Positions 53,623 through 60,866 of a stretch of DNA of 64,000 nucleotides are shown here, one piece after another. The notes beneath the pieces are model-generated. The model made no database searches and had not been told where the DNA came from. It was given only the letters and a program-made list of their open reading frames with translations. Both the position numbers and the translations under genes were made by a program. Source of the stretch: DATBVX01 sp963724625 (GTDB lineage: Bacteria; Pseudomonadota; Gammaproteobacteria; Steroidobacterales; Steroidobacteraceae); assembly GCA_963724625.1 (NCBI GenBank), contig CAVRVO010000026.1, forward strand, positions 26,891-90,890, in the 5' to 3' direction. Numbering within the stretch: the first letter of the stretch is position 1; every line of letters begins with the position of its first letter.

Positions 53623-55434
53623 TCAGGAAGTTGCGGTGCGAGCCATCTGCCGGAAGCTGTAGCTGCACTCGAGCAGCTGCTCGTAGGTGCCGTGCGCGGT
53701 GATCCGGCCCTTCTCGAGCTGCACAATCGTGTCGCAGCGTCGTACGGTACTGAGCCGATGCGCGATGACGAGGATCGTCAGCTCACGATCGAGTGCTTCG
53801 ATGGCATCCATGACGGATTGCTCGGTCAAATTGTCGAGAGCACTGGTCGCCTCGTCGAGAACCAGAATGCACGCCTGTTTATACAGAGCGCGGGCAATGC
53901 CGATTCGCTGCCGCTGCCCGCCCGAGAGCCGTACGCCGCGCTCGCCGACAAGGTCATCGTAGCCGCCGGGGCGAGACTCGATGAAATCCGCGATCTGGGC
54001 CTGGTGCGCCGCCCGCTTCACGCGCTCTATATCAATGGCGGCGCGCGGCACTCCGAACGCAATGTTCTGGGCCACGCTCGCATCGGCGAGATATATGCTT
54101 TGAGGCACGTGAGCGATGGTTCGTTGCCAGGCCCTAATGCGACTGCCCACGAGCGCCTCGTCGTCCACGCGGATCTCGCCCTCAGTGGGCCTCAGCAACC
54201 CCATGAGAATGTCCATGGCGGTGCTCTTACCGCCACCTGTTGCGCCGACAAAACCGATTCTGACGCCGCGCGGAATCGCCAAGTCCAGGCCGTCGAGCAC
54301 CCATGGTCCTTCGGCGGAGTAGCGAAAGCGGATCGCCACAAGCTCGATCGAGCGTGCGAATCGCAATGGCGCTGGCTCTGGTTGCAGCAGTTCTGGCGGC
54401 AACGGCTGATCAAGAAACTGCACAGTGTCCGCCAGCACGGCGTGGCTACCGGCGATGCTCGCCCACGAAGCATAAGCCTGCTGCAGCGCTGGTAGCAGTC
54501 GCTGTGCGCCAAGAGCCAGTGCCGCGAGCACGGGCAACGCTGTGGCGATGCCGCCGGTACGTCGAGTCAGGGCATAGGCCAGCGCTGCGATCAACACCAT
54601 GCCGAACGATTCGATCAGCGGCCTTGGACTCTGCCCGATGAAAACGTTGTTCCCCTGCGCGCGTCGCAATGCCTGCTCAGCGCGCAGGTACGCATCGCAG
54701 TAGAAGGGCTGCGTCCCATCCAGCAGTACGTCGCGTATGCCACCCAGCCCTTCCTGCAGCGCCTTGACAACCTGAGTGTACTCGACCGAGATCAGCTCGC
54801 TGTTGCGTCGGAGCGTGCGGTCCGTCCGCCACGTGACAATCCCGTAGCTCGCACCGAAGCCAATGGCGGAGATCAGAGCCGCCATCGGATCGATTGCGAT
54901 CAGTGCCGCCATGATGGCAATCAGCAGCATCGCGGAACTGATAAGCATGACCCCCGGCAACAGGACGCTCAGCATGGTGCCACCCACCTTGCTCGTGATG
55001 CCCGCAATCACCTCGCTGCTGCTGCGGCGAATGTGTGTCTCATATGGCTGATAGAGCGTGCGTCGATACACGTCGAGACTCAACTCCGCCCCGGTCGCAA
55101 AGGCGAATCGGGTGCCAGCCCACAACACCAGCAATCGCACCGCGCCAGCCAGCAGCGCCGTCAGGGCAAATGCGATCGTCAGCGGCAGCACCATTTCAGC
55201 GGGGTCGTCTACACCAATCGCTCGCGCACCTGCGGCTACGACTCGATACTTGAGTACCAGATCGGGCGCTGCCAGCACGGCAATAAACGGCAACGCCGCG
55301 CCGAGTGTCATGACTTCCGCGAGCGCGCTGGATACCGTCAACACCTGCAGCAGAATGAACTGCCGTCGTCGGCGCGGGCGCAGGTGGCGCCACAGTCGCA
55401 GCAGAAGGGAGCTGAGAGGTGCCGTCACGTGCAC
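53623..55434 (-). CDS. ABC transporter with fused permease and ATPase, PglK-like lipid-oligosaccharide flippase
   Basis: 603 residues, GTG start. About six membrane helices lie in residues 30-310, followed by an ABC ATPase: GFVGATGGGKSTAMDILMGL (Walker A), VGERGVRLSGGQRQRIGIAR (signature) and ILVLDEATSALD (Walker B), then IAHRLSTV. Half-transporters like this, near Wza and Wzz genes, are close to PglK, which flips undecaprenyl-linked glycans. No classical Wzx is seen in the window, so this is the best candidate for repeat-unit translocation. It follows the wzz gene by 6 nt. Confidence 0.85.
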   Translation of the reverse strand: MHVTAPLSSLLLRLWRHLRPRRRRQFILLQVLTVSSALAEVMTLGAALPFIAVLAAPDLVLKYRVVAAGARAIGVDDPAEMVLPLTIAFALTALLAGAVRLLVLWAGTRFAFATGAELSLDVYRRTLYQPYETHIRRSSSEVIAGITSKVGGTMLSVLLPGVMLISSAMLLIAIMAALIAIDPMAALISAIGFGASYGIVTWRTDRTLRRNSELISVEYTQVVKALQEGLGGIRDVLLDGTQPFYCDAYLRAEQALRRAQGNNVFIGQSPRPLIESFGMVLIAALAYALTRRTGGIATALPVLAALALGAQRLLPALQQAYASWASIAGSHAVLADTVQFLDQPLPPELLQPEPAPLRFARSIELVAIRFRYSAEGPWVLDGLDLAIPRGVRIGFVGATGGGKSTAMDILMGLLRPTEGEIRVDDEALVGSRIRAWQRTIAHVPQSIYLADASVAQNIAFGVPRAAIDIERVKRAAHQAQIADFIESRPGGYDDLVGERGVRLSGGQRQRIGIARALYKQACILVLDEATSALDNLTEQSVMDAIEALDRELTILVIAHRLSTVRRCDTIVQLEKGRITAHGTYEQLLECSYSFRQMARTATS

Positions 55435-55440
55435 TGCCGG

Positions 55441-56302
55441 CTAGTTCACTGCCCCGACCGGGCCGCGGTATCGGCGCCACAGGTTGTGTGCAAGAGCAAA
55501 CAGAACGCCGAGAATTCCCCCTAAGGCACCTCCGGTGATGACGATCAGCGTGCGGCGAGGCCATATACGCTCTTCCGGACTCACCGCGGGATCGATGACC
55601 CTAAATGCATATTCCTTGCGGGTATTCGCCAGCATGTTGACCTTGGCCTCGTTTTCCATCAGCCCATACATCGCGCGCTGGATCTCTACCACGTCAGTCT
55701 TCGGAATCTGTTCCTTGAGATAACGAATGTTGCGGCTCGAGTCATCGAGTGCCCGCGTACGCACGATTTCGTTCGCGAGCGCAACATAGCTGTTGGCCCA
55801 CCGTGCGGCCTCGCTCGGCTCGCGCCACTGGATCGCCACGGTAGTGGTGCCCTCTTCCTTCTGCAGGGTAGATCTTCACCACGGTCTGACGGAATCGGTC
55901 GACTGCTAGCCACAGTGATTGTTTCTTCGCATCCCCCGTGAGCTTCGGTACCAGCCCGTTACGCCGGATGAACTCTTCAGCTAAGTACCGCGAATTGAGT
56001 ACTGCCTGCGCTTCAAGCGCTGGGCCGTTACCACCGAGATTCACGCCAGCAAGACCAGCGAGTCCGCCCAAGCGATTTGCAAGAGCGCTCGCTGTTCCCA
56101 TGTTGTCGTTTGCCACTTCGGTGAGTACGACCTCGGCCCGAAAAACCGGCCGGGTCGTCAGTGCGACGTATACCGCGATGAGCGTGGCGAGAAACGCCAC
56201 CAGCGCGATGAAGATTCTGTATCGCCATGCCACTTCCAGCAGCGATATGACATTGACCTCATCGCGACGGTCGTTGACCAGTGGGTACTCAGTGGAAGTC
56301 AT
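55441..56302 (-). pseudogene. Wzz-type chain-length determinant, single frameshift
   Basis: Start MTSTEYPLVNDRRDEVNVIS leads into the first membrane span (IFIALVAFLATLIAVYVAL). The periplasmic part includes VFRAEVVLTEVANDNMGTAS and continues to RQTVVKIY. The frame then shifts; dropping one C from CCC near 55867 joins LQKEEGTTTVAIQWREPSEA and runs on to RVIDPAVSPEERIWPRRTLI, the Pro-rich stretch before the second span (VITGGALGGILGVLFALAHN). About 286 residues when repaired; length 3n+1. It has no tyrosine-kinase domain. It would set chain length of the polymer together with Wzy. Confidence 0.85.
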
Positions 56303-56444
56303 GCCCTCACCTGCAAGATGCTAGTTGTATGTGCCTCGCCGTCCCGATGCTCAGGCACGCTACCGCCTGCAAGTGGCTTCTCGCCACTCACATCCAGCGT
56401 GCCTCAACTCGCCCCGCGGTGCGGACGACGCAGTCCCTTTGTTT

Positions 56445-56469
56445 GGCGGCGGGACCAGAGCCCGCCGCC
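56445..56469 (-). terminator. strong GC stem-loop just after the EPS regulator gene
   Basis: Perfect 9-bp stem GGCGGCGGG/CCCGCCGCC with a 7-nt loop, 1 nt beyond the stop of the MarR-type regulator and ~140 nt before wzz. No U-run follows in the reading direction (AAACAAAGGG). It could pause or attenuate transcription, or stabilise the upstream mRNA; RfaH-type antitermination would help polymerase through it. Confidence 0.45.
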
Positions 56470-56470
56470 A

Positions 56471-56818
56471 TCAATCAGGCTTCGCGCCTGCTCCGGGGTG
56501 GTTGCCCTCGGACTCGCGACGCATTTGCTCGATCTCGATGCGCAGTGCTTCGTACTCGCGCATCCTCTGTTTCAAATACTCGATCGTGAGGCTCGCCTTG
56601 CCTTGTAAACCGCGCGGTGTGAGCACGTATAGATAGGCGGCCTTGTTCTGGCTGTTCTTGAAGTTGCTTGCTTTGATCCAGCCCCTGCGCATCAGGGCCT
56701 GCAAGCAGTAATTCACTTTACCCAGGCTCACGCCCAGCTTGCGCGCCGCCTCGCGTTGGCTCATGCCCGGATTGGCATCGAGCAAACGCATCAACTTGTA
56801 ATGCATGTCGGTCGGCAT
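56471..56818 (-). CDS. MarR-family EPS-associated transcriptional regulator
   Basis: 115 residues from the ATG at 56818. A winged helix-turn-helix occupies the first two thirds: HYKLMRLLDANPGMSQREAA, RKLGVSLGKVNYCLQALMRR and NKAAYLYVLTPRGLQGKASL. A coiled-coil-like tail, EYLKQRMREYEALRIEIEQM, follows. This small protein matches the EPS-associated MarR group usually found beside exopolysaccharide genes. It lies 4 nt after the RfaH-like gene, so the two are co-transcribed. A palindrome upstream of rfaH (57389-57403) is a candidate binding site. Confidence 0.86.
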   Translation of the reverse strand: MPTDMHYKLMRLLDANPGMSQREAARKLGVSLGKVNYCLQALMRRGWIKASNFKNSQNKAAYLYVLTPRGLQGKASLTIEYLKQRMREYEALRIEIEQMRRESEGNHPGAGAKPD

Positions 56819-56822
56819 TGGT

Positions 56823-57371
56823 TCAAGCCGTGATAGGAACGACGAATCCGGAGCGCACAAGAACCGGCGTATTGCGGCCCAGCACCTTGAGCAGGATGAC
56901 CGCCCGATCCTCCCCGGCTTCACGCTCGAAGATCCCCTCGAGCCCCTCGAACGCGCCGGCGATTACGCTCACGCGGGAGCCTGGCTGGAACGGACGGCGG
57001 ATATTGAGGCGATGTAAACCCGATTCAGGATCTGCCCTGCGGAACAGGGCATCGACGATTCCGTCGGGGACGAACGCGGTTTCCTGGCCGAAGCGCACGA
57101 TACTGGCGACACCCACGGTGGAACGCACGGGACTGATCGACTGGCGTCCGAGGTCGAGTTGCACGAACAGGTATCGCGGAAAGAGGGAGACGACTCGATC
57201 AACCCAACGTCCGCGATAAAGCGACGGCCGCAGCAGGCGCGGGTAATAGACCCGATAACCTTGCCTCTCGAGATTTACTTGTGCCGTGCACTCGCTGGAC
57301 GGCTTTGTAAACACCAGGAACCAGCGCAGGACTGACTGCAAGTTGCAGATCGTCGGGATCGTCGCGTACAA
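56823..57371 (-). CDS. RfaH/NusG-like transcription antiterminator
   Basis: 182 residues from a TTG at 57371 with AGGG upstream; a TTG at 57341 would give a shorter form closer to typical RfaH. The NGN domain includes RWFLVFTKPSSECTAQVNLE and YRVYYPRLL, with the conserved SLFPRYLFVQLDLGRQSISP. The C-terminal KOW-like part is PGSRVSVIAGAFEGLEGIFE, then VILLKVLGRNTPVLVRSGFV. RfaH-type proteins load on RNA polymerase at the start of long polysaccharide operons and suppress termination. Placed between wza and the rest of the ~35-kb minus-strand array, it is the natural candidate for that job here. Confidence 0.88.
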   Translation of the reverse strand: MYATIPTICNLQSVLRWFLVFTKPSSECTAQVNLERQGYRVYYPRLLRPSLYRGRWVDRVVSLFPRYLFVQLDLGRQSISPVRSTVGVASIVRFGQETAFVPDGIVDALFRRADPESGLHRLNIRRPFQPGSRVSVIAGAFEGLEGIFEREAGEDRAVILLKVLGRNTPVLVRSGFVVPITA

Positions 57372-57388
57372 GGCCCTGGTCCCTATGC

Positions 57389-57403
57389 GTTCAACTATTG
57401 AAC
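57389..57403. promoter_or_regulatory. palindrome GTTCAA-CTA-TTGAAC upstream of the RfaH-like gene
   Basis: Perfect 6+6 inverted repeat with a 3-nt centre, 18 nt from the proposed RfaH start and ~80 nt after the wza stop. Its size suits a dimeric regulator such as the MarR-type protein encoded next door. No second copy was noticed upstream of wza, so the assignment is speculative. Confidence 0.4.
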
Positions 57404-57484
57404 GAGGACTTGCAGTCTAGGTAGAGCCCTGAACCATGTCAACAAATCGGCACAGACTACTGATACCTCTGGCAATTCGAACCA

Positions 57485-60407
57485 TCAGAACGAATTGATT
57501 GCCGCGACTGCTATGGCCACGTTGTAGAGGATCTGCGTTACGGCCTGCCAGAACGGCAGCGCGGGCAATCGCTCGGTATCGAGCGGCACAACTATGGTGT
57601 CTCCGGGCTTGATATCGACGCCGCCGCGGCTGAACCAGCGCCCGCCCTCGTTCGCGACCACACTTCCATTCGCACGCACTACATAAATCTTGCTTTCGTT
57701 CGCACGCTGCGTCACGCCACCACTCTGGCTTATGTAGTCGTCGCGCGTGAGTTCGTCAGCGTACAGGTGCGAGGTCGTCGTCTGCACCTCACCCATGACC
57801 GTAACTTCCTGCTGGACTCTCGGCACAATGAGCCGATCCCCGTCCCGCAGGATGATGTCCGCCGTGGATCCCGGCTGCGCCTGTATTGCCCGCGGCAAGT
57901 CGATCACGAGTCGGCCCACAGCCTTCGAGGACCGGAGTTGCTCGAGCAGCGACTGACCCACGGTGAGCGCTGTCCCCGCGCCGGCTTGATTCGCCGCTGC
58001 CGCCTGTAGAGCGAGAGTGCCGAGATCGTTCTGCACGCGTGAGGCCAACAGATCGAGTTGTTTCTGTTCGCGTTCGCGCAGCTCCTCCCGCGTAAACACA
58101 CTGCCTTCCGCGAATGCGTAGTCGGTTAGACCACCCGCGCGCGCGATGACTGATCGCAGCGTTTCCCCGCGCCTGATCGAATACCTGCCCGGGAAGCGGA
58201 ATTCGCCGGTCAGGGTCACGTTCTCCTGTTTCCCCCATTCGGGGGTCTCCTTGATGCTCAAGCTATCGAAGGGCAAGAGCGTCATGTTGGCGCCCGCATC
58301 GCCGCGCAACACCGCGGCCAGATCCACTTCGATCAGCTCGGTTCGACGCGTGTCGCCGTCTTCTACCCGATAGCGCGTCAGTTCCGCCTTGGAACCCCAG
58401 GCCGAATCGCCCAGACCGCCACCGGCCCTGATGAGATCACTCACAGTCATGCCTGACTCGAGCGGATACTCACCAGGCACCTTGACCTTGCCATCCACGG
58501 TCACGGTCTCCGTCGGACGGTCCATGTTCGCCTGCAGACGCAGCTCGTTCATCAGCGGTCGGATGATCCGGTCCCGGCCGGATTCGAGGTCGAACACCGT
58601 GATGCGATCGCGCTGCATGAGTAACAGGTCAGGCTTGGACTTGGGTTGTGCGAGGGCCGCACCGAGATCGGCCGATATCACGGTGATTTCGCGATTGGTT
58701 GGCAACTCGCGCCGAATCAGTACGTAGTGCAGGTCCGCGTTAGGCTTGAGCTCGTCGACCGAGCGGATAACATCGGATAGTCGCAGGCCGTCGCGAAACG
58801 CGTAGGTCGCCGGCGAATACACGTGCCCCTCGACCACCACGCCTGAATCGAGCGTCGGCTTTAGTCGCGCGATGCTCAGTATGTCACCGTTGCGCGCAGT
58901 CGGCGCACGCATGCCAGTCAGCGTCAGCTCCACCTCGAGCACTACGCGCTTCTGATTCTCGTCAATGCGCGTCAGCGCCGCTTTCATCGTATCCGCCTGC
59001 GGCGTCAATCCACCGGCGAGCTCGACGAGGTCGGCAACGGTAGTGAGATCCTTCTTGACCTCGTAGATCGCGGGCCGCTGAACTTCGCCGATCACGGTGA
59101 CCGTCGGACCGACCGGAGGCACGAACACGACATCGCCTGGCAGGACTTTCGCGACATCCTTCGTATTGCCACGAATCAGCATGTCGTAGAGGTCGAGACT
59201 GCGCACGAGCGCGCCCTGGCGGCGAAGTTGAATGTTGCGCAATGAACCGATCGTCTTGACACCGCCTGCCGCGAACAGCGCCGACGCCATCGTGCCAAGT
59301 CCACTGATCGTGTACGAACCAGGGCGTCTGACTTCGCCCAGGACGAACACGCGGATCGCGCGCGTGTCACCCATGGACACACTCGCATGCACGCCAATCA
59401 TTTGACGTGCTATGCGGGACTCGATTCCTTCCTTCACGTTGGTAAAGGGCTGCCCACCAACGCTGATGGGACCGAGTTCCGGGAAGTTCACGCGACCATC
59501 GCGCCCTACTACCAGTCGCAGGGTGCGGTTCTGGTTACCATACAACTGCACTTCCAATTCATCGCCGGGCCCGATTACGTAGTCGGCGGGTACGGGAATG
59601 TTCGTTACGGGCGCGAATGTCGACGGGGCGTGATCGAACAGGTCGTAGCCGAATGGCTTCAGCGCTTCCGTGCCGATTTTCTTGAGTGGAAGACGAATCA
59701 GAGCGATGTAGAGACCGCGCAACTCCGGATCCGCCAGCAGGCGCATGGTGGCCTGAAATTCGGTCAGTCCCGCCAGCGGAATGCCTGCAAATCCCGGCAG
59801 CTCCAAAACGCCTTCCGGCGACAGTCGGTAGGGATTACGCGATCGTACTAGCTCGATCAGCTTCCCAAGCCGCTGGCGTTCTTCTTCGGACAGTTCGAGC
59901 GCACGCTGCGCCGTTAGCTGCTCGTTAGTAGTCCCCCGATTTGGTGTTCCGGGAACCACGCCCATCTGCGGCCCTTGAGCCTGGGGTGCGGTGTTCTGTC
60001 CGCCAGGAGCGGCGGGTTGTACAGGTGCTATGGTCTGGCTCTGCGGTGCTTGCGGTAAGTCGATTCGAATAATGACAGTGTCGTTGCCCTTGAGCACCGG
60101 CACGCCGCGCTGACTTTCCTCGTCCTCCTCTTCGGTGAGGTCCCTGCTACGCCGTTCGGTCGAACGCTCTCGCGTCGAATCTTCGCGCGACGTGTCGATC
60201 CGTTCCTGATCGCCGCGTGCGCGGGAATCGTCGGGCACCTGCCGGAGAATCTTCCGCCCGTTGTTCGGGCGTCAGGTTCCGCAGCAATTCCAACTCCTCC
60301 GCGCTGGGCGTCGGAGTCTGAGCGCCGGCCCAATAGGGTTGGAGGCAACCGATGGCGAACAGGGCCCCAGCCACAAGCGGATGAATGAGCCTTGGAATGA
60401 ATCGCAT
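57485..60407 (-). pseudogene. Wza-type polysaccharide export protein with multiple SLBB domains, single frameshift
   Basis: About 973 residues when repaired. The N-terminus from the ATG at 60407 has a signal peptide (PLVAGALFAIGCLQPYWAGA). It continues to ELLRNLTPEQR and then shifts frame; removing one G from GGG near 60253 joins KILRQVPDDSRARGDQERID. The rest is open to 57485. An acidic/basic linker and Pro/Gln-rich stretch precede the Poly_export domain (VPADYVIGPGDELEVQLYGN). Six SLBB repeats follow, at FVLGEVRRPGSY, VIGEVQRPAIY, VEGHVYSPATY, VDGKVKVPGEY, LTGEFRFPGRY and VMGEVQTTTSH. A C-terminal hydrophobic helix (FWQAVTQILYNVAIAVAAI) could line the outer-membrane pore. It is much longer than E. 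coli Wza (~380). Length 3n+1. Confidence 0.9.
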
Positions 60408-60632
60408 CGGAATTCTTGTTGCCCTTCGTTGCGTCCTCGCGACGCGGATCCCCATGCCTCGCGATAGCCGTATCTGCCAGAGGCAGCGCTATCCTCGCTG
60501 CCCGAGCACAAGTGCGCGATTGTACTGAACCTGGAGCGAGTTGCGCTGACAGCAGCCAGGTGCCAAGCCATCCGAACCGAACGGCGCTGGTTCTGCCGAA
60601 ATTACCTGCTGGCGCAACCGTCGCATGGAGGT
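60408..60632 (-). promoter_or_regulatory. leader and promoter region of the polysaccharide operon
   Basis: This 225-nt stretch between tRNA-Asp and wza has no other gene. A TACAAT hexamer on the minus strand (60519-60524) could be a -10 box, though no good -35 is seen at 16-18 nt. Transcription from there would give a ~105-nt leader containing the stem-loop at 60463-60493. An in-frame ATG at 60455 is an alternative start for wza, but gives a poorer signal peptide. No classical ops sequence (GGCGGTAG) was found. Confidence 0.4.
60463..60493 (-). promoter_or_regulatory. stem-loop in the wza leader
   Basis: Outer arms GATAGC/GCTATC and inner arms CTGCC/GGCAG around a TCT loop, with an asymmetric internal loop. 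It lies 56-86 nt before the wza ATG, downstream of the possible -10 box, so it would be in the transcript. Possible pausing, RfaH-loading or stability element. Confidence 0.4.
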
Positions 60633-60709
60633 TGGCGGAGCGGACGGGACTCGAACCCGCGACCCCCGGCGTGACAGGCCGGTATTCTAACCAACTGAAC
60701 TACCGCTCC
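60633..60709 (-). tRNA. tRNA-Asp (GTC)
   Basis: 77 nt including an encoded CCA. Acceptor GGAGCGG/CCGCTCC, discriminator G, anticodon loop CTGTCAC with GTC, and T-loop GGTTCGAGTCC all fold normally. It lies 4 nt downstream of tRNA-Val on the same strand; the pair is one transcript. Confidence 0.97.
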
Positions 60710-60713
60710 GATT

Positions 60714-60789
60714 TGGTGGGTGCTGAGGGGATCGAACCCCCGACCTTCGCCTTGTAAGGGCGACGCTCTCCCAGCTGAGCTAAGCACCC
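60714..60789 (-). tRNA. tRNA-Val (TAC)
   Basis: 76 nt including an encoded CCA. Acceptor GGGTGCT/AGCACCC, discriminator A, anticodon loop CTTACAA with TAC, and T-loop GGTTCGATCCC. First gene of the tRNA pair, preceded by a good sigma70-type promoter. Confidence 0.97.
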
Positions 60790-60819
60790 AATTCAACTGG
60801 CCGATCTGGGAGGGCGCGT

Positions 60820-60848
60820 AGTGTAAGGGGAGAGGCCGGGTCGTTCAA
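60820..60848 (-). promoter_or_regulatory. sigma70-type promoter of the tRNA-Val/tRNA-Asp operon
   Basis: TTGAAC, 17-nt spacer, TACACT, followed by a GC-rich discriminator (ACGCGCCC) typical of stringently controlled stable-RNA promoters. It is ~30 nt upstream of the tRNA-Val 5' end. The -35 box lies inside the stem-loop that follows lon. Confidence 0.7.
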
Positions 60849-60859
60849 CGACGCCGGCC
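60834..60859 (-). terminator. stem-loop after lon
   Basis: Eleven base pairs with one bulged C: GGCCGG-GTCGT / ACGAC-CCGGCC around a TGA loop, starting 7 nt after the lon stop. No long U-run follows (CCTCTCCCCTT), so termination may be weak or factor-assisted. Confidence 0.5.
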
Positions 60860-60866
60860 ATCGTCT

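Noticed and set aside
60408..60632. Canonical RfaH ops element
   Set aside because: No GGCGGTAG-type motif seen on the transcribed strand of the leader.
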